Positions 24,593-36,702 of a stretch of DNA of 64,000 nucleotides are shown in pieces. Origin of the DNA: Sipunculus nudus. Taxonomy: Eukaryota; Annelida; Sipuncula; Golfingiida; Sipunculidae. The notes under the pieces were generated by a model that did not search any database, was not told where the DNA came from, and saw only the letters and a list, made by a program, of their open reading frames with translations. Every line of letters starts with the position of its first letter. Position 1 is the first letter of the stretch. A program made the translations under genes and the position numbers. Where the stretch lies: positions 55,992,917 to 56,056,916 of the forward strand of contig CM049319.1 in NCBI GenBank assembly GCA_026874595.1, read 5' to 3'.

Positions 24593-26883
24593 ATGGATGA
24601 GAGAGTATTTTCGAGAAATTTCCTGGAAGTTAAACAGGAGAGACTGCAATTAATGAAAAATAAAAAAGGGGACCAGCTCTCTGAATTCCTGAGTGCGACA
24701 TGGCAACTGAAGTTTACCCGACCAACTGGTAGAACACCTTTAAAGCGCTCCTTGTCCAGTGCTGAAATTGACGAGAGCACAGAAACCAGACGTCCAAGAT
24801 TGTCTGAAGAAATCATTGCAGCAGAGAGAGACAGTTTAGCCAGGGAGGTCAAACGCTTGTCTGCAGAGGTGAAAACACTTTGTGAACAAAACAAGAAACT
24901 TGAAGAAGACAACGTATCACTGAGAAAGGTGATACTATATAATCCAAAAAGAGTCAACCAAGCAATCAAAAGGAAAAACGAAACAATTGCGAAATTGAAA
25001 GAGGTGACAATGCAGATTAAGAAAGGGGCGGAAGAAAAATCCAACCTTAGTGAAAGACTGAAAGCTACAAATAAGGCAAATCGATCAATGAAAAAAAGTG
25101 AAAGCTGTGAAAAGGGCTGAAAGCTTGAAAAATGTCGCAAAGCACAAAACATATGAAGCAGTCATCAAAGTTCAAAACCAGTTTACCAAAAATTATCAGA
25201 GAAATCTCATGAATTGAGACAACTGTCAAACACATTCGCTGATACAGAGAACATTTAAGTCGAAGCCATGGATAGTTTGAATAATGCAAATGACATTGAA
25301 ACAAAGAAAGTCCAAAATATGTATACCCCCAGTATCAGAGAAGCCAGTTATCGTTTACAGGAAGTTGGTGTGTCACAAAAAATGTGTCTAATGTACTTAA
25401 AAATGTATTGGAATGTGTCACAGGGTGTAGTTTTGTTGGTCGAGTACCAAGTTTTGGGACCCAGAATCAGTTTGCTAGAGGAATGAAGGTTTTAACACAG
25501 CAACAAGTAAAAGAAGCCTTATCAGGTCGGGGGGTGGGGGGTGGGGGGGGGATGACAGCAAAATATGATGGGACTACCAAACAGCTAGGACATTTAGTAG
25601 AAACTGAAGTCTCAACAAAGGAAGAAACATATTTGACTGGTGTAAGACATCAAGTAGGTGGCAAGGCTACAGACTGTGTTGAAACTATATTGGACTGCAG
25701 AAAATCAATAGAAAAAAAACAAAACTCCAAGGCGGCAGGAAGCAGACATATTGAACAATGTTTCAAATACTATGACAGACAGATATGCAACCAAACATGC
25801 AGTAGATACATAGTAAAAACAAATCAAAGGATGTTGTTTCAATCAGTTTAAATGTGGCATGCATCCACTGGACTCTCTTGCCAAGGCTTGTGAAAGAGTT
25901 CTTAAAAACTATGAAACAACGGCGTTTGCAGCCAGGGGCTTTGAAAAAGGTGCCAATATGCCATTTACCAACAGAGGGGAAAGCCTCACACAGGCATCTT
26001 TGAGGCTTACAGGGAAGCCTTTTTTTAAAACACAAAATATTGCTGTTGCAAGGAACGCTAAGAATATCTGAAAATGAAAGGAAAAATTACATCAGACAAG
26101 GGTGTGTAATATAGGTTTGTAGGCAACCGCTTTCATATCTTCTTTCTGAGTAGCGGTTTACTGTATCACTTTGCTGAAGATATAACTGGATTCTTCTCCA
26201 ACACATACCTGCCCAAAAAACTCTGTTCACACTCCGGTGCTAAATGGTCTGCAGATCCCCGAAATGAAAATTACACAACAGGCGATGGGATAACTGGGAA
26301 AGTCTCCAACTTGCCCATGGATGAGACTAGTTGGAAGTGCCAACAAAGTAAAGGAATTGAACATGCCATTTCAAAAGACACTGGAAAATTTGGAGAAGCT
26401 CTGCGCCGATGCCACGCCACTCATGTCCCCAACATAGACAGAGTAATTCCGGGTATCAGCATTGAAAAGGATGAAACTTACACAAGCCTTGTTCAGCCAA
26501 CTACTCAAAACCAGGAACTTGTTACGTTAACATTTTTTTACAAGATTTGTGCAAAGCTTGTGTTGATGTTATGAAACGTCAACTTAAGGAACGGTTGGAG
26601 AATGGTTCACTATGGAACCCATCTTCACAGCTCGTTAGAGATGCTGAGTTCTTCAGTGCCACTAACCTTTCTGGTGAGAGACATTTTGCCATAAGTGATT
26701 CAGTTATGTCAAGAGCAAAGCATGCTACCATATCACATGTGGAAGGCAAAGTGGTGTTCCAAGCGAATAAAATTTGGGACTGGTTAGCAGCCCAGACAGA
26801 TTGCCTTAAAGCAGATCGAACCAAACTGGCAGTACGACAAGAACGTGAGCTAATAGCAGAAGAAAAGGAAAAGCAGCAGCAGT
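24593..26883 (+). pseudogene. Broken transposase-like gene, copy A
   Basis: A series of + strand frames forms one decayed protein. 24593-25120 is Lys/Glu-rich with a coiled coil at about residues 75-170 (AEVKTLCEQNKKLEEDNVSL). 25268-25486 and 25384-25851 overlap at a frameshift and carry REASYRLQEVGVSQK and then AKYDGTTKQLGHLVETEVST, whose Asp looks like the first acidic residue of an RNase-H/DDE-type core. A TDRYATKHAV block follows at about 25772. 25859-26071 starts with HPLDSLAKAC; 26114-26574 and 26547-26903 complete the C-terminal part. Stops, frameshifts and a G-run at 25540 disable it. Similar proteins occur, to my knowledge, as uncharacterised multicopy genes in molluscs, consistent with a DNA transposon, but I cannot name the superfamily. 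The 3' end stops abruptly at 26883. Confidence 0.65.
26235..26883 (+). repeat. 649-bp segment duplicated at 53735-54383
   Basis: Base-by-base comparison shows no indel and only two mismatches (A/T at 26509 and A/C at 26842), i.e. 99.7 percent identity, in the same orientation, offset exactly 27,500 bases. Sequence on both sides is unrelated. Both copies share the frameshift after the T run at about 26533. Confidence 0.95.
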
Positions 26884-26910
26884 ATTTTCGTATAGCAGGC
26901 TGATGCTCTT

Positions 26911-27262
26911 GAAAATAAAGGACTCTAAATGTTAGAGACCATACCTTAACATGTAATTCTATTCTTGAAACTACAAAGTACTATCACTTGGAACCACACC
27001 TTGACCTGTAATTCTATTCGTGAGCTATAAAGGACTATCACTAGAGACTATACCTTGACAGGTAATTCTTTTCTTGAAACTATAAAGGACGTTAATTAGA
27101 GACTATACCATGTTATTCTTTTCTTGGAACTGTAAAGGACTCTCATTAGAGACCATACCTTGACATGTATTTCTATTCTTGAAACTAAAGGACTTATTAG
27201 AGACTATACCTTTACATGTAATTTTGCATTTTAAAAAAGAGGCGTCTTATTAGAGATTATTA
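26911..27262. repeat. 50-60-bp tandem array
   Basis: About six units with TTAGAGAC(C/T)ATACCTTGACATGTAATTCTATTCTTGAAACTA...AAAGGACT order, period about 50-63 bases. A stray further unit is near 27353. It begins 28 bases after the transposase-like segment breaks off. Confidence 0.85.
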
Positions 27263-27896
27263 GTTGCGTGTGATTCCACACATAAATTATGAGAATTCTC
27301 ATCAAAGACTTTACCTTGACTCCTAATTCAACATATATATCTAGATTTATGTCATTAGAGATCATACCTGGTCAAATGCTGAACATACTGCATGTACATA
27401 GTACACCTGTTTATTTTCCTGTACTGATGCTACCAATATACCAATATCCAAACCCTGATACAAACCAACAGTAAGCGAACTTGCCTTTGCCTGGACGATA
27501 AAAGATAGACAAAAAATGCTAAACAATGATAACTTATTTTGATTATCATATAATTATCATATTTTCAGTATCAATGGATCTGGAGTGGTTTGGAATTGTG
27601 CCTCTTGTATTGAAGTTAACATGAAAAAAACATATATCATGATATTCACTGTATCCGTCAGTGATATTAATTTATAGAAGGCCACCTCTGGTCATCTTCA
27701 TACTACCAAGCCGCATACCTGGTATTATGCTTTTGTGAAGTAACTGACGGAGTAAAATTTATGATTTATGTAATAAAGGAGCCAGAAAAGAACACACCCA
27801 TAGGTCACACAGAATAACTAAATATTGTGAAACCAGAATTATGCCGCCTTACTTTGTATATAATTAACCCCACATTCAACATATTTTTTTGTTCAG
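27263..27896. other. No gene seen
   Basis: AT-rich sequence without an exon or family assignment apart from one stray tandem unit near 27353. Confidence 0.45.
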
Positions 27897-28011
27897 AATT
27901 CCTTTGTTATGTAGTGATTTTACCTGTTTAGCAAAATTGTTATTTTCATGCTTTTGCTTGATCATATGACATCTTTATCGAAACATCAAAAAAGGTTTAA
28001 AAGAACCATAC
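27897..28011. mobile_element. AGGCCAAA-ended MITE, fragment
   Basis: Carries the internal words TTTGTTATGTAGTGATTTTACC, TTATTTTCATGCTTTTGC, GATCATATGACATCTTTATCGAAACAT and the AGAACCATACCT right-end word of the family at 13774. Left half and terminus absent. Confidence 0.7.
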
Positions 28012-28612
28012 CTACGGAGCATTATTAAATCAAGTCAGGTGGGACAGGTATACAAAATATGATCATGTATAATTAAATTTATCAATAATTAAATTGAATT
28101 TTCACCAGTTATAACTTTCCTCCATAATGAAGAAAAATAATTTTTAGTTTGAACTCTCATATGTATGTCAGATTACTACCAGCGGATTGAGTATTATATC
28201 CAGGAAAACAGGTAGAGTATTTTTAATAATGTTCTGCACTTGGTATTCTTATGTAGACCAACAGATATGCACTAGATAAGATATGCATTAAGTTTTCTAT
28301 GTAGTATATAGTTGTACTAATACATAAACTACGCCTGGGTCCGTGGTAGCATTTCTTTAAAATATATGTAAACACAGTAGACAGGTTAAAAAATTTGCAC
28401 CTGTATAAGACAAGGTAATACAATAATTAAACCTAAGATCTTTTTAGTTTAAACATTTCTATTCATTATTTGATTTATACATCGGTATTGGCCCTATACT
28501 TTGTAGTAAACTGTAAGCCTTTATGGTGAGATCAAGATTTTCTTTGATATTATTAAAGATCTGTAATGTATCAATGTCGCACCCGATGCAAAGACGGAAG
28601 ATACAAGGCACA

Positions 28613-28860
28613 TTTTTAGCTCAGCTGACTGTTAGTCATCTGACCTATAGCAATCACTCTTTGTCCGTCGTCCCTCTGTCCATCCATCTGTACGTCTGTT
28701 TTTCCGTCCGTCCGTTAATAGGGCACAAATTATATCTGCTGGACCTGGAATCTTCTACCTTAAGATACAATGAAGACAATCAAATAATCTCCATGGAAAC
28801 ATGAAATCAGATCATTGTGACCTATATCCTCCGAGCTATGGGGCTCGAAAGTACCCACCA
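28613..28860 (+). repeat. GCTCAGCTGACT-type interspersed repeat, fragment
   Basis: Starts TTTTTAGCTCAGCTGACTGTTAGTCATCTGA, followed by a CGTCC/CATCC-rich tract and AGGGCACAAAT...CTGGACCT. The same head occurs at 41998 and 43107. Confidence 0.75.
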
Positions 28861-28965
28861 AAATAATTAAAAATTTGATACGATTTGCTATGATTCTTTT
28901 ATGGCATATTGATCATGGACTGTTTAATCATATTTCTTGAAGACTAGTGCCGAAACCTGTTTTTA

Positions 28966-29990
28966 TGCCCTCGCCACAAAGTGGCCGGGGCATATAGTTT
29001 TACCCATGTCCGTCCTTCCGTCATTCCGTCATTCCGAAATCAAACAGTTGTACGGACTTTTTTCGCAATGCCTGCAGATATTGGCCTGATTTTTGGTGTG
29101 TGGGCAGATATTGACCAGTTACAGATCGAGTTTGCGTTTCATCCCAGTTGACTTACTTTTGACCGTTTTACGGCTCCTGAACATAGAAAATTTCATGAAA
29201 AATAGAAATTTTCATGACAAATACACATGTACGGACTTTTTTTCACAAATTGCCTGCAGATATTGGCCTGATTTTTGGTGTGTGGGCAGATATTGACCAG
29301 TTACAGATCGAGTTCGCATTTCGTCCCAGTTGACCTACTTTTGACCGTTTTACGGCTCTTGAACATTGAAAATTTCATGAAAAATAGAAATTTTCATGAC
29401 AAATACACATTTACAGACTTTTTCTCGCAATGCTTGCAGATATTGGCCTGATTTTTGGTGCGTGGGCAGATAATTACTAGTTACAGATTGAGTTCACGTT
29501 TTGTCCCAGTTGACCTACTTTTGACTGTTTGACGGTGCCCTAACATAGAAAATTTTTATAGAGAATATAAATTTTCATGACGAGTGCACATGTACGGACT
29601 TTTTTTTCGCAATGACTGCAGATACGGGCCTGATTTTTGGTGTGTTGGCAGATAATGACCATCTACAGATCAAGTTCTTGTTTTGTCCCAGTTGACCAAA
29701 TTTGACCTTGACTGCTCCTGAATATAGAAAGTTTCATGAAAAATAGAAATTTTCATAACAAATGCATATGTCCGGACTTTTTTTTCGCAATGCCTGCAGA
29801 TACCACCCTGATTTTTTGTGTGTGGCCAGATAATGACTAGTTACAGATCGAGTTCGCGTTTCGTCCCCGTTGACCTATTTTTGACCATACGACACCTCCT
29901 GAACTTAAAAAAAATTTACAAAAATTAACAAATGTTTCTAATTTGCCCAAGGCGGGGGCATTCGTGTCGTTCCGACACATCTAGTTTCCT
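28966..29990 (+). repeat. Interspersed repeat with five 180-bp tandem units
   Basis: Bounded by GCCCTCGCCACAAAGTGGCCGGGGCATATAG at the left and GGCGGGGGCATTCGTGTCG...CACATCTAG at the right. Inside, units starting TACGGACTTTTT at 29051, 29230, 29412, 29593 and 29771 (period 178-182) contain CCTGATTTTTGGTGTGTGGGCAGATA, AGTTGACC and TTTCATGA. A non-coding repeat of a type widespread in bivalve genomes as far as I know. Confidence 0.85.
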
Positions 29991-30159
29991 AATGTTACGC
30001 ATTCTTTCTCGAGATCTTCAGATGAAGCAGTCCTTTAGTTAACAGGGCACAAATCGTAACCGTTAGACATAGAAAGTTTGAACTGTACATCCAGGGAAAA
30101 AAAGGTTAAGGGAAGGATTTATAGTCTGTTATCACTGAACATGTCAGTCTCATCCGACT

Positions 30160-30448
30160 TTACACTTTGCCTTTCTGGTCTTTCGGGCCTCTTCGTTCTT
30201 GTGGCTTTTCTCGGTATCACGGGGTCATGCACCCCAAGCAGCCACAACAGGCGCTAGAGGGTTATTCGTTCCACATTTGCTTGCCTCCCATGACCAGTTC
30301 CTATTCCCTCCTGGGTTAAGAGATCGCACCCTTGTGGTGAAGACTAGTAATCTTAGCGCAGACTGCGGTCAGATCGGGACGCGAACGCACAACCTTGCGG
30401 TCACAAGTCCAGCGCACTAACCATTATGCAACTACGCCACCAGGTCCT
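30160..30448 (-). mobile_element. tRNA-derived SINE
   Basis: On the minus strand the head (about 30448 down to 30370) reads GGTGGCGTAGTTGCATAATGG...GCGCTGGACTT...GTTCGCGTCCCGA, matching the A box and B box layout of an RNA polymerase III promoter in a tRNA-like sequence. About 200 bases of unrelated body follow. It interrupts or abuts the long repeat beginning at 30449. Not a functional tRNA: no 3' stem pairs properly. Confidence 0.7.
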
Positions 30449-33021
30449 ATGTAAATCCCCAATCAAATTTTAATGTTGGACCAAACTTTAATGTCTTGAC
30501 ATCAAGGGATGTCCTAAAAAATGTGCATACTATCTTGAAAACGGCAAGAATTAGCATCACGAAATTTTATGCATAAAATTAGTCATTTAAAAAACTCTAT
30601 CGGATTTTGCTTATTTTTTGGCTAACTGCATTTTCTTAGATTTTATAGGGAAAAAGCTAAAAAAAGCTTAAAAAATCTTCTTCTCCGAATCTGTTCAGCC
30701 AAATTGTCCAATATTTTACAGAAATGATTCCTGGAACAATTTTTCTCAAGTTTGTTTCAATGGTTAAAGTTCGGTGATTTTTGGCCGAGTTACAGGAAGT
30801 TGAACTTAGTCATCTGTCCAAAAAAGCATACAAAAATTACAATCTCAGAAATGGCTTGAGCTATCATTACTAAATTTTATGCCAATGTTGGTCACATGAG
30901 TCATATCTGAAATTGAGGTATTGGTGGCGCCACCTGCATCGGCCTTTTTTGTACGGGGATCATCAGTGCCCGTATCATACTGACAGCTATAAATAACTTC
31001 TTCTCTGAAACGATATGGCCAAATTGTTTAATATCGCACAGAAATGATCTTAGGGTAATGCTTTCTGAAGTTTGTTCAAATGGTCTCAGTTCAGTGACTT
31101 CTGGCTAAGTTATGGGAAGCTGAATTTAGTCATATGCCATAACAACCCATTTTAGCTAAGTGGCTAAAAAAACTTCTTCTCAAAAACCACTGGGCCAAAT
31201 TCTTAAATCTCACACATTAATTATCCTTAGATGTTGATAATTCAAGTTTGTTCAAATGGCCTCAGTTCAGTGACTTTTGGCTTAGTTATGGGAAGCTAAA
31301 TTTAGTCATACGCCATAACAGCCCATGTTAGCTAAGTGGCTACAAAAATCTTCTTCTCAAAAACCACTGGGCCAAATTCTTAAATCTCACACATTAATTA
31401 TTCTTAGATATTGATAATTCAAGTTTGTTCAAATGGTTTTGGTTCAATGATTTTTGGCTGAGTTATGGGAAGCTAAACTTTGCCATTATGCTGTATTTTC
31501 CCACATGAGTTATAAACCTACAAAACGTTTTTCGACTGATGATACAGAGGCCAGTTTGTTTAATATTTTGCAAGAATAATTCCCTGAATAATTCTTACAA
31601 TAATTGTCTTTTATGGTTTCAAAGAATGAATTTTGGCTGAATTATAAAATTTGAATTGAGTCATTTTACCATATATGTTAGTTGTGTGAAGCAGATACAT
31701 CTAGCCTAGCACCAGTTTATCAGCATCCATCAGACATTTAGATTTCAGGTTATCTATGGAAAATATTGACAAGAATGTTTTTTAAAAGCTTTTGAAAAAA
31801 TGTAGATTTATGATATTACATATCATCTGTACACTAACTCATAATTTCTTAGGATTAGCAGGAGCTACCATCCCCAAATTTTATGCAGTTATCTGTCACA
31901 TATCAAATGTTGATGGATTCAGCTTATTTTTGCTATCTGCATTTACTTAGACTTTACAGGGGAAAAGCTGAAAAAAACTTTAAAAGTCTTCTTCTTGTTA
32001 ACGGTCCAGTCAAATTGTTCAATATTTTACAGAAATGATCCCAGAGGCGAGCCCTCTTAAGTTTGTTCAAATGGTTTGTGTTTGATAAATTTAAGTTACA
32101 TAACAGGCCAAGATTGGGTATGTTTCTTGAATAGGTTGAGAAACTGCCAACTGTTTCAGATTTGGCAACAGATCAAGAGTTCATTCAGTGCAGCCAAATA
32201 TAGGTCAACAGTTCAATCAGTGCAGCCAAGCACAAGGCATGTTATCACCTGATGGGCAGCATGTGATCATCTCATGGGTAGCATGTGATCACCTCATGAG
32301 TATCATGTGATCACCTCATGGGTGTCATGCCTCTCAGGGCTGCATATGGAGCCAATCTGTGAGCTTATGCAATTGTGTGGCTACTATTTCAGATTTGGCA
32401 ATAGGCAAAAGGTCAGCCTGGATTTTTTATAGCTTTGGCAGACTGCCAACTGTGTCAGATTATGCAACAGGTCAAGGGTTCACTCATTGCAGCCAGGTAC
32501 AGGTCAAAAGTTCACTCAGTCTAACAAGGTGCAGGTCAAGAGTTTACTCAGTGCAGTAGCCTGAGCCAGTAATTTGTCACAGTACACTCGAGGCAACATC
32601 CTTTCTCACCTAAGCCTGGTCAGCCCCGTGCATCAGACTCAAGGTAAGTTTGATGTATTGGCCTGATATTCTGACCTGTCTATGTTTCTTTAATGGCTTT
32701 CTCGTTCACAAGACAGGTGTCGCCATCTACAATGACTTTTTCAAAGTGTATGTGCCTGCTTAATTCTACGGAGGAATTTGATATATCAGCCTGAAATTGG
32801 GCATATTTATACATGTCAAATAGCTTTGTCGTATACAAGACTGGTGGTGCCACCTACAATAATTTGTGTGTTGTGTGCACCCATGCCAGAATTTTAACAG
32901 TGATGATTGTGTATTGTTTCTTGTTCAAAATGTTTAGTACTTGCATTGTTCATATATATGAAAAGTAGTGGTTCAGCATTGAAGCGTTATATCTGGTGTC
33001 TATCCATATGCACAGGTTCGC
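30449..33021 (+). repeat. Long TIR-type intronic repeat, copy A (left end missing)
   Basis: Collinear over more than 2 kb with 36952-40793: CATACTATCTTGAAAACGGCAAG, GGTGGCGCCACCTGCAT, AAACCACTGGGCCAAATTC, AACTGTTTCAGATT and the end word GCACAGGTTCGC. It contains a CATGTGATCACCTCATGGG minisatellite at 32243-32335. Non-coding, located upstream of the first recognised EPS8 exon. Confidence 0.85.
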
Positions 33022-33494
33022 ATTAGGCTTGTAGGCCTTGTTTAGAGATATTCCATTTCATTTATATTTTCCTGTTCATACATAGGGACTGTTGTAGACA
33101 TTAAAGGAGAGATGTAATGATTTATTTGCTTTACAAAAGCTGCTCACAGTGCTTGGTACAGTCAGGGACAGAGTTAGGGTGAAGATTTGAATGGAGGTTG
33201 TGTGTAGCTATAAATAGACGTACGGCCATGAAATGGCGTTCTACGGTATCTTATTATCATTAACATTTGCACGTGGTCTTACTACCAGTAATTAATTCTT
33301 TTTTATTCACACCTAATGCAATTTTAGTTTGCTTTCTATATTGTGTATATTTCTCTTTAAAACATTAAATCTTGACTAATTCTTTTATTTACATTTCATA
33401 AGATATTATTTAGCACTGTGAACTTTGATTTTTAATCAAAAGAGGCTAATGTTTAACAATTGTCTGCAATTTTGATCGAAAAGGATTTTCCAAT

Positions 33495-33880
33495 AACATG
33501 GTTGTAGTTTTGAACCAAAACATGTTGCTATTGTTGTTTCTATAGTTAACATGGTTTGCAGTTTTGACCACACAGCAAATTCTATGATTTACATGGTTGC
33601 AGCTTTGAACCAGAAGATGTTTCTAAAATAAACATGGTTGCAGTTTTTAACCAAAATATGTTTCTAAAATTAATAAGGTTTCAGTTCTGAACCAAATGAC
33701 AGTTATATAATTAACATCAAAAGATGTTTATATAATTAACATGATTGCAGTTTGAACCAAAAGACATTTCTATAGTAAACATGGTTGCTGTATCGAACCG
33801 AAAGACGTTGCTATAATTAACATTGTTGCAGTTTTTAATTAAAAGGTCTTGTTTCTAATTAACATGAGTGCAGTTTAGTT
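33495..33880. repeat. About 49-bp tandem array
   Basis: Eight to nine diverged units of the form AACATGGTTGCAGTTTTGAACCAAAA(G/T)ATGTTTCTA(T/A)A(A/G)TT. Non-coding, intronic with respect to the EPS8-like gene if that gene extends upstream. Confidence 0.85.
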
Positions 33881-34542
33881 TCTAAGCATTTCATAAAATC
33901 CCTGACGCTTTAGTTATCCTATACCTGATAATAACTTTTGACTTGATTTCTCCTTGGCAGTATTACTGGAGAGTAAATGTTGTCTTTTCTTTTGTATCAC
34001 CCCATCTTTCCGTGTTCTCAAATAACACTGTCATAGAAGAGTAGTTAGACTAATAATAATAATAATATATCAGTCTAACTTCATTGCAAATTCCACAATT
34101 TACATAAGAATTTCACCAATTCAGTAAAATATTTGAAACTTATTTTAAATGGTGACAAACAGATAAATTATATATTATAGATATAATCCTGTTAAATAGA
34201 TTCATCATTATTTAGGATTCTCAGATATATTAAAGTTGTTTTACCTACTACTTTTACCGTAACTTGTACATAGGTTTGAAATGTGTTATCAACATCAAAT
34301 ATGACAATATAAACAGCAGTACATATTTCATTATGAATTTTCTTGTAAGACCAGTTCATCAAGATTTTCACCAAGATGGCATGCTTGCTCTTGTTATTTT
34401 TATTCCTATAATTGTTAAGTTATATATTTATCTACTAAACATACATTTTCTGTTGCTGTCAGACCAAAATCGCAAATATGCCTTTATATTTTACAGTGTT
34501 CTAATGTAGAGATATCTGACATACATATTTACTTCACTGTAG

Positions 34543-34599
34543 TGGAGCCAAACGATGTGTATGCCAGGGTTGTTCGTAAGGCCTCAAGAGACCAAGGAC
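34543..34599 (+). CDS. EPS8: EPS8-like gene, fourth-last coding exon
   Basis: A 57-base exon between CACTGTAG and GTGAGT. It gives VEPNDVYARVVRKASRDQG in the frame that continues into the exon at 36703: one base is left over, joining GG there to make an Arg codon. It belongs to the linker before the C-terminal effector region of EPS8 proteins. It is short and assigned mainly because its phase, donor and reading frame fit the following exons. Earlier exons (PTB and SH3 domains) were not found upstream, where the DNA is almost all repeat. Confidence 0.65.
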
Positions 34600-34655
34600 G
34601 TGAGTATAGTCAAATGTTATTCACCTTGTTATCCATATGTGTAATCGCTTTATAA

Positions 34656-34818
34656 ACAGTGATACCTGCATGGAAGACCGCCTGTCTATTAAGACCACCA
34701 CTGAGTGAACTGAAAGCATTCACGTTGGTTTTAACTGTCCTTTGTAATAAGATCACCTGTGAACTAAGACCACTCTTGGCCTGTCCCTCGTCTGGTCTTT
34801 TATCACAGGTTTCACTGT
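34656..34818. mobile_element. Mariner/pogo-like MITE
   Basis: ACAGTGATACCTG at the left and CAGGTTTCACTGT at the right are inverted repeats of 13 bases with one mismatch. The body (GGAAGACCGCCTGTCTATTAAGACCACC) matches the fragment at 1129. It lies in the EPS8 intron, 57 bases after the 34599 donor. Confidence 0.7.
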
Positions 34819-34849
34819 ATTATTCTTTCTGTGATTGTTATTATAAGAC

Positions 34850-34935
34850 CCCCGCCGTAAGGAGGGAGGACTACTAAAAGGGTCCGCGTCCGCCCGTCGT
34901 GCGGTCCGTCCATCCCGCCCATCACTGATGCCAAA
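34850..34935 (+). repeat. CCCCCGCCGTAAGGAGG repeat head
   Basis: GACCCCCGCCGTAAGGAGGGAGGACTACTAAA followed by GGTCCGCGTCCGCCCGTC and a CGTCC tract. The same head occurs on the opposite strand at 58800-58900. Confidence 0.6.
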
Positions 34936-34989
34936 CCTTTTCAGTGAAACAAATGGCAGGGGAATATTTGCGCCACTAGGCCCTTGTTG

Positions 34990-35700
34990 GCGAACCTGTG
35001 AGCTTATGCGATAGCACAGCGTCGTCCGTATTAACCCTTGCTATCCCAAAACCGTTACAGCTGGCAACGCCAAATTTTATGGAAGAATTAGTCACATGTC
35101 ACATCGAGCTTATTTTTTTGGCTATCTGCATTGACTTAGATTTAACATGGGGAAAGCTAAATAACCTTTAAAAATTTGCTCCGAAATGTATACAACTCGG
35201 ATAGCTTCGTCGTATACAATACTGGTGGCTTCGCCTACATTATTTTGCACAGTGTATGCTCCTGCTTATTTCTCAGGAGGGTTTTACATGAAATTATGCA
35301 TTTCCATATATCTCGGATCAGGGGCGGATCCAGGATTTAGGAAAAGGGGGGATCCGCTTCTGCGGATAGTTTTGTTGTATACAAGACTTGTTCCACCACC
35401 TACAATTGTTTTTTGATTTCATGCATCAGTGCACATAGCCGAAGAGTGATTTAAAGTATCTGCCTGAAAATTTCGATGACCATACATCTTTGATGGCTTT
35501 CCCCTACACAAGACTGGTGGCGTCACCTACAATCATTTTGTGTTGTGTATATCCGTGACGTTTGTTCAATTGGTGCTTATACTCTAGTTAAAATTGTTTA
35601 GTACTTGTATTATACAAAAACAGGTCACACGTGTACTTGAAGAGTAATGGTCCAGCATTGTAGCATTATACCTGATGTATATCCCATTGCACAGGTTCGC
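34990..35700 (+). repeat. Long TIR-type intronic repeat, short copy B
   Basis: Begins GCGAACCTGTG and ends CACAGGTTCGC, perfect inverted termini of 11 bases, spanning 711 bp. It keeps the head (GAGCTTATGCGATAG) and tail (GTAATGGTCCAGCATTGTAGCATTATACC) of the family but lacks most of the middle. A GGGGCGGATCCAGGATTT word typical of another widespread invertebrate repeat is inserted near 35331. Confidence 0.8.
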
Positions 35701-36149
35701 ACTAGGTCCGTATGCCTTTATTTACAGTTTAACCAAAACATCAACAAAATTCACATGTTAACTGGATAATTTTAATTATGAATTGAACAGAGACTACAGC
35801 GGAATGACTGTGCCAAGATCATAATTTTTCGAAAAAAATATGTCACATGCACTGTCTTTTTTCATTTTACGATATGTATTTGGACCACTCTCAATTTCAA
35901 ACTGAAAAGGATTTGAAAAATGTCACATTTGAATTTGTATTTAAATCCAGAGGTGCTGGTTAGTTTTAAGTGCATTGACATTCGAGTGTGATAAAATTTG
36001 ATTGTCAAATATAAAATGTAATATGCAAAGTGTAATATTGTAATCATCAGATAAAAATGTTGCCATAAACTACTGAAGCATTCATTTCAACATAAACTTG
36101 TAACCAGGAGGTCATCTGAATTCTAATTGCGATGCATTTCTATTTGCAT

Positions 36150-36560
36150 TTATTGTTTCCAACACAGTTGTATTTGAATTTCATTGTTGCAAATCTGTTT
36201 TTTTCTTGAATGTTTCCAGCACATTTGCATTTTCATTTGAATGTTTCCATCACATTTGCATTTGCATTCGATTGTTTCCATCACATTTACATTCGCAATT
36301 GATTGTTGCCATCACATTACATTTTCATTTGATTGTTTTCATCACATTTGCATTTGCATTGGGGTTGCATTTTTTTGTCGCCTTGACATTTACATTCGCT
36401 TTTTATGCTTTCCATCAAATTTACATTTGCATTAGATTGTTTCCGTCCAATTTGTATTTGTTTATGATTATTTCTGTTAGATGTTGCATTTGATTGTTTC
36501 CATAACAAATGTATTTGAATTTTATTGTTCATCACATTCGCATTTGCATTTGATAATTAT
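36150..36560 (+). repeat. Octamer-containing tandem array
   Basis: About a dozen diverged 30-36-bp units of the form TTTGATTGTTTCCATCACATTTGCATTTGCAT. Eight exact ATTTGCAT octamers occur at 36152, 36233, 36254, 36260, 36346, 36352, 36424 and 36542. The array ends about 150 bases before the EPS8 exon at 36703. The Phe/His-rich open frames are repeat artefacts. Confidence 0.85.
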
Positions 36561-36702
36561 TAGTTGCGTTTGCATTGAATTTCGATAAATTTGAAACCTT
36601 TTGCATTAAAATTTATTTGCAACCATCAATTTAGGAGAGTAAGAATATATTTCCTGAAAGAGTGAAGTGAAACATAACAAGTATTGTGAATTTTTATTAC
36701 AG

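Noticed and set aside
29051-29945. CRISPR-like array (180-bp units)
   Set aside because: Repeats are long, contiguous and without unique spacers; this is an animal tandem repeat.
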